Source: JACMQX01 sp044225675
GTDB lineage: Bacteria; Pseudomonadota; Gammaproteobacteria; Burkholderiales; Burkholderiaceae_C
NCBI GenBank assembly: GCA_044225675.1
Contig: JBGAIH010000007.1
Coordinates: 62,001-126,000, forward strand
Direction: 5' to 3'
Length of the DNA: 64,000 nucleotides
Below the pieces are notes generated by a model. It saw nothing but the letters and a program-made list of their open reading frames with translations. It had not been told where the DNA came from and did no database searches. How positions within the stretch are numbered: position 1 is the stretch's first letter; every line of letters begins with the position of its first letter. Below, in pieces: positions 42,902 to 52,724 of this stretch. The position numbers were made by a program, and so were the translations under genes.

Positions 42902-44389
42902 TCAGCTGCTCAGCGTCTTGACGATGGCCTGCGCGCAGAGCGTCATGAGGCCGCCGGGGACGATGCCGAGCACCAGCACCAGCGCGCCGTTGAACGACAG
43001 CACCACGCGCACGTCGGCCGGCGCCGACACGGTCGTGGCGGTGATGGGCGCGTCGAAATACATCACCTTGACCACGCGCAGGTAGTAGAACGTGGCGATC
43101 AGCGACATCATGACGGCGAACACGGCCAATGCGATGTAGGCCCCCTGGCCCGAAGACACCAGCGCCTGCAGCACGGCCAGCTTGGCATAGAAGCCCACCA
43201 GCGGCGGGATGCCGGCCAGCGAGAAAAGGCAGACGGCCATCACGCCGGCATACAGCGGGCTGCGCTGGTTGAGGCCGGCGAGATCGGCGATCTCTTCGCT
43301 TTCGAAGCCCTCGCGTGCGAGCAGCAGGATCACGCCGAAGGTGCCCAGGGTGGTGAGCACGTAGGTGACCATGTAGAACATCGCCGAGCTGTAGGCGTTT
43401 TCGGCCGACAGCACATTGCCGTTGACCACGCCGGCCAGCAGGCCCAGCAGCACGAAGCCCATCTGCCCGATGGTCGAGTAGGCCAGCATGCGCTTGAGAT
43501 TGGTCTGCGCGATGGCCGCCAGATTGCCCACCAGCAGCGAGAGAACGGCCATGATGGCAAGCATCTGCTGCCAGTCGAGCGCCAGCGGCAGCAGGCCTTC
43601 GACGAGCAGGCGGATGAAGATCGCGAAGGCGGCCAGCTTGGGCGCGCCACCCACCAGCAGCGTGACGGAGGTCGGTGCGCCCTGGTAGACGTCCGGAATC
43701 CACATGTGGAACGGGACGGCACCGAGCTTGAAGGCCAGGCCGGCGACGACGAATACCAGTCCGAACACCAGCACCTGATGGCGGATGTGGCCCGAGTTGA
43801 CCGCCTTGAAGACGGCGCCGACTTCCAGCGAACCGGTGGCGCCATAGATCATGGACAGGCCATAGAGCAGGAAGCCGCTGGCCAGCGCACCGAGCACGAA
43901 GTACTTCATCGCGGCTTCGGTGGAGGTGGCGTGGTCGCGGCGCAGGGCCACCATGGCGTAGCTCGACAGCGTGAGGAGTTCGAGCCCGAGGTAGATCACG
44001 AGGAAGTTGTTGCCCGAGATCATCACGAAGATGCCCAGCAGCGCAAAGAGCGACAGCGTGAACATCTCGCCGCCGCGCAGCATGCCGCGGTCGGCGGAGT
44101 ACGGGCGGCCATAGACCACGGTCGCCATCATCGCGAGCGCGGCGAAGCACTTGAGCAGGCTGCCCATCGGATCGGTCACGACCATGTTGCCGAAGCCGTA
44201 GATCGAGCGGTCGCTCGCGGCGTAGAAGCCTTCGAGCAGGGCGACGATGCCCAGGGTGACGAGGGTCAGGACATAGGTGAGCGTCCGGCGGGGGCTGGTG
44301 ACGGCGAGGTCGACCAGCGAGATCACGCACACCATGGCCAGAAGGAAGACTTCCGGCCAAACGGCGAGCCAGCTGTTGGAGTCAATCAT
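42902..44389 (-). CDS. nuoN: NADH-quinone oxidoreductase subunit N
   Basis: A 495-residue antiporter-like membrane subunit of complex I, with about 14 helices, that forms part of the proton-pumping arm. Recognisable segments include FLVIYLGLELLTLSSYAMVAL with its buried Glu, RRDHATSTEAAMKYFVLGALASGFLLYG, and KLGAVPFHMWIPDVYQGAPT with the conserved Lys. It is the last nuo gene, 10 bases after nuoM. Confidence 0.96.
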   Translation of the reverse strand: MIDSNSWLAVWPEVFLLAMVCVISLVDLAVTSPRRTLTYVLTLVTLGIVALLEGFYAASDRSIYGFGNMVVTDPMGSLLKCFAALAMMATVVYGRPYSADRGMLRGGEMFTLSLFALLGIFVMISGNNFLVIYLGLELLTLSSYAMVALRRDHATSTEAAMKYFVLGALASGFLLYGLSMIYGATGSLEVGAVFKAVNSGHIRHQVLVFGLVFVVAGLAFKLGAVPFHMWIPDVYQGAPTSVTLLVGGAPKLAAFAIFIRLLVEGLLPLALDWQQMLAIMAVLSLLVGNLAAIAQTNLKRMLAYSTIGQMGFVLLGLLAGVVNGNVLSAENAYSSAMFYMVTYVLTTLGTFGVILLLAREGFESEEIADLAGLNQRSPLYAGVMAVCLFSLAGIPPLVGFYAKLAVLQALVSSGQGAYIALAVFAVMMSLIATFYYLRVVKVMYFDAPITATTVSAPADVRVVLSFNGALVLVLGIVPGGLMTLCAQAIVKTLSS

Positions 44390-44399
44390 TCGGTCGTTC

Positions 44400-45875
44400 T
44401 CACTTCAGTTTGGAGGTGGCCACATGCTTGAGCAGGTCGGCCACCGAGCTGTCCATCACATCGGTGAAGGGCTTGGGGAATACGCCCATCGCCAGCACGG
44501 CGATCGCCAGCAGCGCCAGCACCAGGAATTCGCGGCTGTTGATGTCCTTGAGGGCCCGCACATCGTCATTGGCGACCGGACCGAGGTAGACCCGCTTGAA
44601 CATCCACAGCGTGTAGGCGGCGCCGAAGATCAGTGCCGACGCTGCCGCCAGGCCGATCCAGAAGTTCGCCTTGACGGCGCCCAGGATCACCATCCATTCA
44701 CCGACGAAACCGGCCGTCGCGGGCAGGCCGCAATTGGCCATCGCGAAGAGCAGCGCGAACGCGGCGAACTTGGGCATGGTGTTGACCACGCCGCCGTAGC
44801 TGGCGATCTCGCGCGAGTGCACCCGGTCGTACAGCACGCCGATGCACAGGAACATCGCGCCCGACACGAAGCCGTGCGCGATCATCTGCACCAGGCCGCC
44901 GGCCACACCCAGATCGTTGAAGATGAAGAAGCCGAGCGTGACGAAGCCCATGTGCGCCACGGACGAATAGGCCACGAGTTTCTTCATGTCCTGCTGGACC
45001 ATGGCCACCAGGCCGACGTAGATCACGGCGATGAGCGACAGCGCGATCATCAGCCAGGCCCAGCTGTGCGCCGCGTCGGGCGCGATGGGCATGGAAAAAC
45101 GCAGGAAGCAGTAGGCGCCGAGCTTCAGCATGATGGCCGCCAGCACGGCCGAGCCGCCCGTCGGCGCCTCCACGTGGACGTCGGGCAGCCAGGTGTGCAC
45201 CGGCCACATCGGCACCTTGACGGCGAACGCGGTGAAGAAACCGAAGAACAGCAGCGTCTGCGCGGTCTCGCCCAGGGGCAGCTTGTGCCAGGTGGCGATG
45301 TCGAAGCTGCCGCCCGACTTGGTGTACAGGTAGACCAGTGCGATGAGCGTCAGCAGCGAGCCCAGCAGCGTGTAGAGGAAGAACTTGAACGCCGCGTAGA
45401 TCCGGTTCGGCCCGCCCCAGATGCCGATGATCAGGTACATCGGGATCAGCGTCGCCTCGAAGAACACATAGAACAGGATGCCGTCGAGCGCGCAGAACAC
45501 GCCGATCATGATCCCCGACAGGATCAGGAACGAGGCCATGTACTGGTTGACGCGTTCGGTGATCGACTCCCAGCTCGCCAGCACGACGATGACGGTGATG
45601 AAGGCCGTCAACAGCACGAACCACAACGAAATGCCGTCGACACCCAGGTGGTAATTGACGTTGAAGCGGGCGATCCACGGCACGTTCTCGACGAACTGCA
45701 TAGCCGAGGTGCCGAGCTTGAACCCGGTGTACAGCGGCAGCGTGACGAGGAACCCGGCGATGGCGCCGATCAGCGCGATCCAGCGCACGACGCGCGCCTG
45801 GTCATCGCGCCCGAAAGCCAGCAGGAACAGGCCGAAGAAGATCGGCGTCCAGATGGCGAGGCTCAGCAATCCCAT
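44400..45875 (-). CDS. nuoM: NADH-quinone oxidoreductase subunit M
   Basis: A 491-residue antiporter-like subunit of the membrane arm. The family marks are FYVFFEATLIPMYLIIGIWGG with the key Glu, KFFLYTLLGSLLTLIALVYL, and AVKVPMWPVHTWLPDVHVEAPT with the pumping Lys. The length is typical. It lies 13 bases after nuoL, and nuoN follows. Confidence 0.96.
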   Translation of the reverse strand: MGLLSLAIWTPIFFGLFLLAFGRDDQARVVRWIALIGAIAGFLVTLPLYTGFKLGTSAMQFVENVPWIARFNVNYHLGVDGISLWFVLLTAFITVIVVLASWESITERVNQYMASFLILSGIMIGVFCALDGILFYVFFEATLIPMYLIIGIWGGPNRIYAAFKFFLYTLLGSLLTLIALVYLYTKSGGSFDIATWHKLPLGETAQTLLFFGFFTAFAVKVPMWPVHTWLPDVHVEAPTGGSAVLAAIMLKLGAYCFLRFSMPIAPDAAHSWAWLMIALSLIAVIYVGLVAMVQQDMKKLVAYSSVAHMGFVTLGFFIFNDLGVAGGLVQMIAHGFVSGAMFLCIGVLYDRVHSREIASYGGVVNTMPKFAAFALLFAMANCGLPATAGFVGEWMVILGAVKANFWIGLAAASALIFGAAYTLWMFKRVYLGPVANDDVRALKDINSREFLVLALLAIAVLAMGVFPKPFTDVMDSSVADLLKHVATSKLK

Positions 45876-45888
45876 TTTTGTTGTTCTC

Positions 45889-47910
45889 CTACTTGAGCCA
45901 GACGAAGTACGTCATCAGCACGAACACGCCCACCACCATCACCAGGGCGTAGTGGTAGATATAGCCCGTCTGGAACCAGCGCACGAGGCCGGCGAACACG
46001 CCGACGACCTTCCACGAGCCGTTGACGAAGAAGCCGTCGATCACGGTCTGGTCGCCGCCCTTCCACAGGCCGGTGCCCAGGGCGCGTGCTCCGCGGGCCA
46101 GCACGTTCTCGTTGAACCAGTCCATGTAGTACTTGTTCTCGAGCAGCCTGTACAGCGGCTGCACGCGTGCCTTGATACCCGCCGGCAGCGCCGGATTGAT
46201 CATGTACATGTAGTAGGCCAGCGCCACGCCCACCAGCGCCAGCCAGAACGGCGCCGTCATCAGGCCGTGCAGCGCCATCTGCACCGCGCCGTGGAACTCG
46301 CGCGCCAGCGTCGCCATCGCCGGATGCTTGTCGTTGTCGACGGTGATCGCGTCCTTGAGGAAGTCGCCATAGAGCATCGGCTGGATTGTGAGGAAGCCGA
46401 TCACCACCGACGGGATGGCCAGCAGCAGCAGCGGCACCGTCACCACCCAGGGCGATTCGTGCGGCTCATGATGCGCATCGTGGCCATGGCCGTGATCATG
46501 GTCATCGTGATGGGCGTCCGGGTTCTGGTCGTAGCGCTCCTTGCCATGGAAGACAAGGAAGTACATGCGGAAGGAATAGAAGGCCGTGACGAACACGCCC
46601 GCGAGCACCGCGAAGTGCGCGAAGCCGGAGCCCCACAGATGGCTCTCGTGCACCGCTTCGATGATGCTGTCCTTCGAGTAGAAGCCCGCAAACAGCGGCG
46701 TGCCGATCAGCGCGAGCGAACCGAGCAGCGAGGTGATCCAGGTGATGGGCATGTACTTGCGCACGCCCCCCATCCAGCGGATGTCCTGGTTGTGGTGCAT
46801 GCCCATGATCACCGAACCGGCGCCGAGGAACAGCAGGGCCTTGAAGAAGGCGTGCGTCATCAGGTGGAACACCGCCACGGAATAGGCCGAGGCGCCCAGC
46901 GCGACCGTCATGTAGCCCAGCTGCGAGAGCGTCGAGTAGGCCACCACGCGCTTGATGTCGTTCTGGATGATGCCCAGGAAGCCCATGAACAGCGCGGTGA
47001 TCGCGCCGATGACGAGCACGAAGCTGAGGGCCGTGTCGGACAGCTCATAGAACGGCGACATGCGCGCCACCATGAAGATGCCGGCCGTCACCATGGTCGC
47101 CGCGTGGATCAGCGCCGAGATGGGGGTCGGGCCTTCCATCGAATCGGGCAGCCACACATGCAGGGGAAACTGGGCGCTCTTGCCCATGGCGCCGATGAAC
47201 AGGCAGATGCAGATCACAGTCACCAGCATCCACTCGGTGCCCGGGAAACTGAGCTTGGCCAGTTCGCCGGCCTTCGCGAAGGCTTCGGTGTAGTTGAGCG
47301 TGCCGGCGAATGCGGCGATCAGGCCGATGCCGAGGATGAAGCCGAAGTCGCCGACGCGGTTGACCAGGAAGGCCTTCATGTTGGCGAAGATCGCCGTCGG
47401 CTTGTTGAACCAGAAGCCGATCAGCAGGTACGAGACCAGGCCCACCGCCTCCCAGCCGAAGAACAGCTGGAGCATGTTGTTGCTCATGACGAGCATCAGC
47501 ATCGAGAAGGTGAACAGGGAGATGTACGCGAAGAAGCGGTTGTAGCCGGCATCCTCCTCCATGTAGCCGATGGTGTAGATGTGCACCATCAGCGACACGA
47601 AGGTCACCACGCACATCATCATGGCGGTGAGGCCGTCGACCAGGAAGCCGACCTCCATCTTCAGGCCGCCGACCACCATCCAGGTGTAGAGCGTCTCGTT
47701 GAAGCGCGCGCCATCGAGCGCCACGCTCTTGAGCGTCATGGCCGAGATGATGAACGCCACCAGGACGCCCAGGATGGTCAGGCTGTGGGACAGGCGTCGG
47801 CCGATCCAGTTGCCGCCGAAGGCCGTGCCGAAGATGCCGGCAAGGGCTGACCCCACCAGGGGCGCCAGTGGCACCGCAAGCAGGGTTGAAGCAGATAGCG
47901 TTGCGCTCAT
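45889..47910 (-). CDS. nuoL: NADH-quinone oxidoreductase subunit L
   Basis: A 673-residue distal proton-pumping subunit. It has FGWEAVGLVSYLLIGFWF, the conserved GKSAQFPLHVWLPDSMEGPTPISALIHAATMV, and a C-terminal region with the lateral helix characteristic of NuoL. A His/Asp-rich cytoplasmic or periplasmic loop (DAHHDDHDHGHGHDAHHEPH, about residues 465-485) is inserted before the C-terminal helices. The gene is 17 bases downstream of nuoK. Confidence 0.96.
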   Translation of the reverse strand: MSATLSASTLLAVPLAPLVGSALAGIFGTAFGGNWIGRRLSHSLTILGVLVAFIISAMTLKSVALDGARFNETLYTWMVVGGLKMEVGFLVDGLTAMMMCVVTFVSLMVHIYTIGYMEEDAGYNRFFAYISLFTFSMLMLVMSNNMLQLFFGWEAVGLVSYLLIGFWFNKPTAIFANMKAFLVNRVGDFGFILGIGLIAAFAGTLNYTEAFAKAGELAKLSFPGTEWMLVTVICICLFIGAMGKSAQFPLHVWLPDSMEGPTPISALIHAATMVTAGIFMVARMSPFYELSDTALSFVLVIGAITALFMGFLGIIQNDIKRVVAYSTLSQLGYMTVALGASAYSVAVFHLMTHAFFKALLFLGAGSVIMGMHHNQDIRWMGGVRKYMPITWITSLLGSLALIGTPLFAGFYSKDSIIEAVHESHLWGSGFAHFAVLAGVFVTAFYSFRMYFLVFHGKERYDQNPDAHHDDHDHGHGHDAHHEPHESPWVVTVPLLLLAIPSVVIGFLTIQPMLYGDFLKDAITVDNDKHPAMATLAREFHGAVQMALHGLMTAPFWLALVGVALAYYMYMINPALPAGIKARVQPLYRLLENKYYMDWFNENVLARGARALGTGLWKGGDQTVIDGFFVNGSWKVVGVFAGLVRWFQTGYIYHYALVMVVGVFVLMTYFVWLK

Positions 47911-47927
47911 CGTTGGTTCTCTTGGTC

Positions 47928-48236
47928 TTAGCCCTTGAGCGTGTTCAGCTCATCGACATTGATGCTGGACTTGTTGCGGAACAGCAGCACCAGGATGGCC
48001 AGGCCGATCGCAGACTCGGCGGCCGCCACCGTCAGGATGAAGAACACGAAGATCTGGCCGTGCATGTCCCCCAGGTAATGGGAGAAGGCCACGAAGTTCA
48101 TGTTGACGGCCAGCAGCATCAACTCGATGGCCATGAGCAGAACGATCAGGTTCTTGCGGTTCAGGAAGATGCCGATGACCGACAGGGCGAACAGCATCGC
48201 ACCCAGCGAAAGATAGTGTCCGAGCGTGAGCGTCAT
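47928..48236 (-). CDS. nuoK: NADH-quinone oxidoreductase subunit K
   Basis: A 102-residue three-helix membrane subunit. The two buried glutamates essential for proton transfer lie in MAIELMLLAVNMNFVAF and TVAAAESAIGLAILVLLF. The start overlaps the nuoJ stop by ATGA, the usual coupling. Confidence 0.96.
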   Translation of the reverse strand: MTLTLGHYLSLGAMLFALSVIGIFLNRKNLIVLLMAIELMLLAVNMNFVAFSHYLGDMHGQIFVFFILTVAAAESAIGLAILVLLFRNKSSINVDELNTLKG

Positions 48237-48898
48237 GCCTTGGTCTCCACGGGATCTGCGGGGGGCGCAGGCGGCGCGGCACGTGTCGCGTCGAGCTTCA
48301 CGATTTCCATGCGGTCGCGCGCGCGGACCCGGACCTGGTCGCCCGGATCCATGTGCTTGCTGTCCTTGCGCTCGCGCAGCGTCAGCGCGATGGCAGCCAC
48401 GATGGCCACCAGAAGGATCACGGCGGCCACCTGCAACGGATAGAGGTACTGGGTGTAGAGCAGGATGCCGAGCTCTCGCGTGTTCGAGTACTGCGCGGCC
48501 ACCTGGCCTGCTGCCGTGGCCGTGGCGACTGCGGCCTTGGGCTCCTCGCTGCCGCGAAAGCCGCCCATGAGCACGGCCGCCATCTCGAGCGCAATCAGCG
48601 CGCCCACCGTGGCAGCGAGCGGAAAGTGCTTCCAGAATCCCTTGCGCAGGCTGTCGACGTTGATGTCCAGCATCATGACGACGAAGAGGAACAGCACCAT
48701 CACCGCGCCGACGTAGACCAGCACCAGCGTGATCGCCAGGAACTCGGCCTTGAGCAGCAGCCAGACGGCGGCGGCCTGGAAGAACGCCAGCACGAGGTAG
48801 AGCGCCGCATACACGGGGTTGCGCGCCGTGATCACGCGAAAGGCGGCAAACAGCAGCACGATCGCGAACAAATAGAAAAGACCCGTCTTGACGTCCAT
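48233..48898 (-). CDS. nuoJ: NADH-quinone oxidoreductase subunit J
   Basis: A 221-residue membrane subunit with five helices: FYLFAIVLLFAAFRVI, NPVYAALYLVLAFFQAAAVWLLL, the conserved LVYVGAVMVLFLFVVMMLDI with its pi-bulge Tyr/Gly segment, then two more. The hydrophilic C-terminus (KHMDPGDQVRVRARDRMEIVK) is longer than in E. coli, as in other betaproteobacteria. Overlaps nuoK. Confidence 0.95.
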   Translation of the reverse strand: MDVKTGLFYLFAIVLLFAAFRVITARNPVYAALYLVLAFFQAAAVWLLLKAEFLAITLVLVYVGAVMVLFLFVVMMLDINVDSLRKGFWKHFPLAATVGALIALEMAAVLMGGFRGSEEPKAAVATATAAGQVAAQYSNTRELGILLYTQYLYPLQVAAVILLVAIVAAIALTLRERKDSKHMDPGDQVRVRARDRMEIVKLDATRAAPPAPPADPVETKA

Positions 48899-48931
48899 GG
48901 ATATGTTCTTCTGGTACTGGTTGGGCGGGGT

Positions 48932-49447
48932 TCAGCGGTACTTGGCGTCCGCAGCCTTGGCAGCGGCGATCTCGGACTCGTAGCGGTCACCGACGGCCAG
49001 CAGCATGTCCTTGGTGAAGTAGAGGTCGCCGCGCTTTTCACCGTGGTATTCGAAGATGTGGGTCTCGACGATCGAGTCGACCGGACAGCTTTCCTCGCAG
49101 AAGCCGCAGAAGATGCACTTGGTCAGGTCGATGTCATAGCGCGTTGTGCGGCGCGAGCCGTCGTCGCGCACGTCGGACTCGATGGTGATGGCCATCGCGG
49201 GGCAGACGGCCTCGCACAGCTTGCAGGCGATGCAGCGCTCTTCGCCGTTTTCATAGCGGCGCAGTGCATGAAGGCCGCGAAAGCGCGGCGACAGCGGCGT
49301 CTTTTCTTCGGGGAACTGCACCGTGATCTTGCGGCTGAAGGCGTAGCGGCCGGTGATGGCCAGACCCTTGAACAGTTCCACCAGCATGAAGCTGGACAGG
49401 AAGTCCTTGAGCGAGAACGGAGCGGGCGACAGGGTTTGGGAAGACAT
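48932..49447 (-). CDS. nuoI: NADH-quinone oxidoreductase subunit I (two [4Fe-4S] clusters)
   Basis: A 171-residue ferredoxin-like subunit of the peripheral arm that carries clusters N6a and N6b. The motifs are CIACKLCEAVCP and CIFCGFCEESCPVDSI. The start ATG 49447 has GGAG nine bases upstream. An ATG at 49465, overlapping the nuoH stop, would add six residues and is also possible. Confidence 0.95.
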   Translation of the reverse strand: MSSQTLSPAPFSLKDFLSSFMLVELFKGLAITGRYAFSRKITVQFPEEKTPLSPRFRGLHALRRYENGEERCIACKLCEAVCPAMAITIESDVRDDGSRRTTRYDIDLTKCIFCGFCEESCPVDSIVETHIFEYHGEKRGDLYFTKDMLLAVGDRYESEIAAAKAADAKYR

Positions 49448-49461
49448 CGTGGGTGACTCCG

Positions 49462-50544
49462 TCATTTCCAGATATTGAACGGGGTCTGCATCCACAGGCC
49501 CACGACCACCAGCCACACGAGCGTGACGGGGATGAAGATCTTCCAGCCCAGGCGCATGATCTGGTCGTAACGGTAGCGGGGGAACGTCGAGCGGACCCAC
49601 AGGAACATGGTGACCACGCAGAAGGTCTTGGCGCCGAGCCAGATCCAGCCGGGGATCAGGTTGAGCAGCGGCGCGTCGATCGGCGGCAGCCAGCCGCCGA
49701 GGAACATGATCACCGCGAGGATCGAGACGAGCCACATGTTGGCGTACTCCGCCAGGAAGAACATGGCGAAGCTCATGCCCGAGTACTCGATCATGTGGCC
49801 GGCGACGATCTCGGATTCACCTTCGACGACGTCAAACGGGTGGCGGTTGGTCTCAGCCAGGCCCGACACGAAGTACACGACGAAGATCGGCAGCAGCGGC
49901 AGCCAGTTCCACGACAGGAAGCCCAGGCCGATGCTCGCGAAGTAGCCCTTGCCCTGCCCCATAACGATGTCGGTCATGTTGAGGCTGGCCGACACCATCA
50001 GCACCACCACGAGGCAGAAGCCCATGGCGATTTCGTAGCTGACCATCTGGGCCGATGCACGCAGGGCGCCCAGGAAGGCGTACTTGGAGTTGGAGGCCCA
50101 GCCGGCGATGATCACGCCATAGACCTCCAGAGACGTGATCGCCATGAGGAACAGCAGGCCGGCGTTGATGTTGGCCAGCGCCACGTCCGGCCCGAACGGG
50201 ATCACGGCCCAGGCCGCGAGCGCGGGCATGATCGTCATGATCGGGCCGAGGAAGAACAGGCCCTTGTTCGCGGCGGTCGGGGCGATGATTTCCTTGGTGA
50301 GCAGCTTGAGCGCATCGGCAATGGGCTGCAGGAGGCCGAGCGGGCCGATCCGGTTGGGGCCGACACGGATCTGCGTGAAGCCGATCGCCTTGCGTTCCCA
50401 CAAGGTAAGGTACGCCACGGCGCCCATGAGCGGGATCACGACCACGATGATCTTGATGAGCGTCCAGACCACGGGCCAGCCCACGCCCGTCCACCACGGA
50501 GCGGCGATCAGTCCCTGGCCGAAGCCAAAAATCGAATCGATCAT
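49462..50544 (-). CDS. nuoH: NADH-quinone oxidoreductase subunit H
   Basis: A 360-residue membrane subunit that helps form the quinone chamber. Marks are LTLWERKAIGFTQIRVGPNRIGPLGLLQPIADALK and the acidic loop ETNRHPFDVVEGESEIVAG. The start overlaps the nuoG stop by ATGA. Confidence 0.96.
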   Translation of the reverse strand: MIDSIFGFGQGLIAAPWWTGVGWPVVWTLIKIIVVVIPLMGAVAYLTLWERKAIGFTQIRVGPNRIGPLGLLQPIADALKLLTKEIIAPTAANKGLFFLGPIMTIMPALAAWAVIPFGPDVALANINAGLLFLMAITSLEVYGVIIAGWASNSKYAFLGALRASAQMVSYEIAMGFCLVVVLMVSASLNMTDIVMGQGKGYFASIGLGFLSWNWLPLLPIFVVYFVSGLAETNRHPFDVVEGESEIVAGHMIEYSGMSFAMFFLAEYANMWLVSILAVIMFLGGWLPPIDAPLLNLIPGWIWLGAKTFCVVTMFLWVRSTFPRYRYDQIMRLGWKIFIPVTLVWLVVVGLWMQTPFNIWK

Positions 50545-52706
50545 GCCGTCATCTCCAGGTTCTGGCCGGTCGTGCCTGCGCCGGAGGGCACGTTGAGCGC
50601 CGCGTGGGCCGCATGCCGGCCGTCAGCCGTGAGTTGAAGCGAGGGCGCACGGCGGACCAGTCCGTCAAGCTGGTAGATGCTGGCGACCACGGGCGCGGCG
50701 GTGCCAGCGGGCGTCAGCACGACAGGCGCGGAGGTCGCATTGCTCAGGCGCCCTTCGGGCACGCCGTCGGCGAGGCCGCTGGCCGCCAGCACGTCCTGCG
50801 CGGCATCGAACTCGAAGCCCGGCAGGCCCAGCAGGTTGCCGAGCACGCGCAGGACCTTCCAGCCCGGACGGGTCTCGCCCAGCGGCTTGACCACGGCGTG
50901 GAAACCTTGCACCCGACCCTCGGCGTTGACGAAGGTCCCCGGCGTCTCGGAGAACGGGGCGATCGGCAGCAGCACATCGCTGAATGCCAGATTCGTCTTG
51001 AACGGACTCAGGGTCACGACCATCTGGGCCTGATTGAGCGCCGCCTGGGCTGCAGCACCCGCTGCGGAATCGAATTCGGGCTCGTTGTTGAGCAGGAGCA
51101 CGGCCTTGAGTCCGCCCGCGAGCATCTGCGCGGCGTTCAGGCCGCCCGGGCCCGGCAGCGCGCCCACCAGTTGAGCGCCCACCGTGTTGGCCGCTTCGGT
51201 GAGGTAGCCGACGGACGCACCCGTCTGCTCGCCAAGCCAGTTGGCCAGGGCGAGAAGGCTTGACGCGCTGGCGTGATGCGCTGCGGCGTTGCCCAGCAGG
51301 ATGGCCTTGCGTTCGCCACTCAGCAGGGACCGGGCGATCGCCTGGGCCGCTTCGCCGGCATTGCCGCTGGCCGGACCCGTCACACCCTTGGCCTGCGCCA
51401 CGGCGGCGGCGACTTCGGCGAGCAGGTAGGTCCAGCTGTCGGACGCGCCGACGAGCGTGGTGCCCACCGGCATGGCCCAGTCCTCGGCCGAGGCGGCAAT
51501 CGCATGCACCACCCCGCCCTTGCGGACCGACTGGCGGATGCGCTGTGCGAACAGCGGATGATCCTTGCGCAGACTCGAGCCCACCACCAGCACACGCTGC
51601 AGCGTGGACAGGCTGGCAATCGGCGCGCCGAGCCAGCGCACGCCTTCGGGTGCCGGGAACTCGGCGTGCCGCAGGCGATGGTCGATGTTCTGGCTGCCCA
51701 GGCCGCGCACCAGCGCGCCGGCAAGATACAGCTCCTCGACGGTGCTGTGCGGGCTGGCGAGCAGGCCGATGGCACCTGCGCCATGGTCGGCCTTGATCTG
51801 CTTGAGGCCGTTGGCGACATATTCGAGCGCGGTCTGCCAGTCCACCGGCTTCCACTCGCCGCCCTGCTTGAGCATGGGCTGCGTCAGGCGGTCGTCGCCA
51901 TTGAGAGCTTCATACGAGAAGCGGTCGCGATCCGCGATCCAGCACTCGTTGACGGCTTCGTTCTCAAGGGGCACGACGCGCATGACGCGGTTGGCCTTGA
52001 CCTGGACGATCAGGTTGGCGCCGGTGGAGTCGTGCGGGCTCACCGACTTGCGGCGCGACAGCTCCCAGGTGCGGGCGCTGTAGCGGAAGGGCTTGCTCGT
52101 CAGCGCGCCGACCGGGCAGATGTCGATCATGTTGCCCGACAGCTCGGAGTCGATGGTGTCGCTCACGATGGTGGTGATCTCGGAGTGTTCACCCCGGTTG
52201 ATCATGCCCAGTTCCATCACGCCGGCCACTTCCTGGCCGAAGCGCACACAGCGGGTGCAGTGAATGCAGCGAGTCATCTCCTGCATGGAGATCAGCGGGC
52301 CCACGTCCTTGACCGGCACGGTGCGCTTTTCTTCGTCGTAACGCGAGGCGGACGCGCCATAGCCCACGGCCAGGTCCTGCAGCTGGCACTCGCCGCCCTG
52401 GTCGCAGATCGGGCAGTCCAGCGGGTGATTGATGAGCAGGAACTCCATCACCGATTGCTGCGCCTTGATCGCCTTCTCGCTGCGGGTGCGCACGATCATG
52501 CCCTGCGTGACCGGCGTGGCGCAGGCCGGCATGGGCTTGGGCGCCTTCTCGACGTCGACCAGGCACATGCGGCAGTTGGCCGCGATGCTGAGCTTCTTGT
52601 GATAGCAGAAGTGCGGGATGTAGGTGCCGGCCTTGTCGGCAGCATGCATGACCATGCTGCCCTCGGTCACCTCCACCTTCTTGCCGTCGAGTTCGATTTC
52701 AACCAT
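50541..52706 (-). CDS. nuoG: NADH-quinone oxidoreductase subunit G
   Basis: A 721-residue iron-sulfur subunit of the electron-input module. The N-terminal [2Fe-2S] ligands lie around HFCYHKKLSIAANCRMC, the His-containing [4Fe-4S] set in HPLDCPICDQGGECQLQDL, and the next set in CIHCTRCVRFG, with CPVGAL later. A degenerate molybdopterin-oxidoreductase domain makes up the rest. It is shorter than E. coli NuoG, as is normal for this group. It lies 18 bases past nuoF. Confidence 0.95.
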   Translation of the reverse strand: MVEIELDGKKVEVTEGSMVMHAADKAGTYIPHFCYHKKLSIAANCRMCLVDVEKAPKPMPACATPVTQGMIVRTRSEKAIKAQQSVMEFLLINHPLDCPICDQGGECQLQDLAVGYGASASRYDEEKRTVPVKDVGPLISMQEMTRCIHCTRCVRFGQEVAGVMELGMINRGEHSEITTIVSDTIDSELSGNMIDICPVGALTSKPFRYSARTWELSRRKSVSPHDSTGANLIVQVKANRVMRVVPLENEAVNECWIADRDRFSYEALNGDDRLTQPMLKQGGEWKPVDWQTALEYVANGLKQIKADHGAGAIGLLASPHSTVEELYLAGALVRGLGSQNIDHRLRHAEFPAPEGVRWLGAPIASLSTLQRVLVVGSSLRKDHPLFAQRIRQSVRKGGVVHAIAASAEDWAMPVGTTLVGASDSWTYLLAEVAAAVAQAKGVTGPASGNAGEAAQAIARSLLSGERKAILLGNAAAHHASASSLLALANWLGEQTGASVGYLTEAANTVGAQLVGALPGPGGLNAAQMLAGGLKAVLLLNNEPEFDSAAGAAAQAALNQAQMVVTLSPFKTNLAFSDVLLPIAPFSETPGTFVNAEGRVQGFHAVVKPLGETRPGWKVLRVLGNLLGLPGFEFDAAQDVLAASGLADGVPEGRLSNATSAPVVLTPAGTAAPVVASIYQLDGLVRRAPSLQLTADGRHAAHAALNVPSGAGTTGQNLEMTA

Positions 52707-52724
52707 ATGCTTTGTCCGCCGCTT

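Noticed and set aside
45655..47850. Very long plus-strand open frame opposite nuoL (and similar ones opposite pnp at 59839-62106 and nuoF/nuoG at 51273-54386)
   Set aside because: They are antisense to unmistakable core genes, have no family motifs, and show the His/Arg/Gln/Ala-rich make-up typical of shadow frames in GC-rich DNA.
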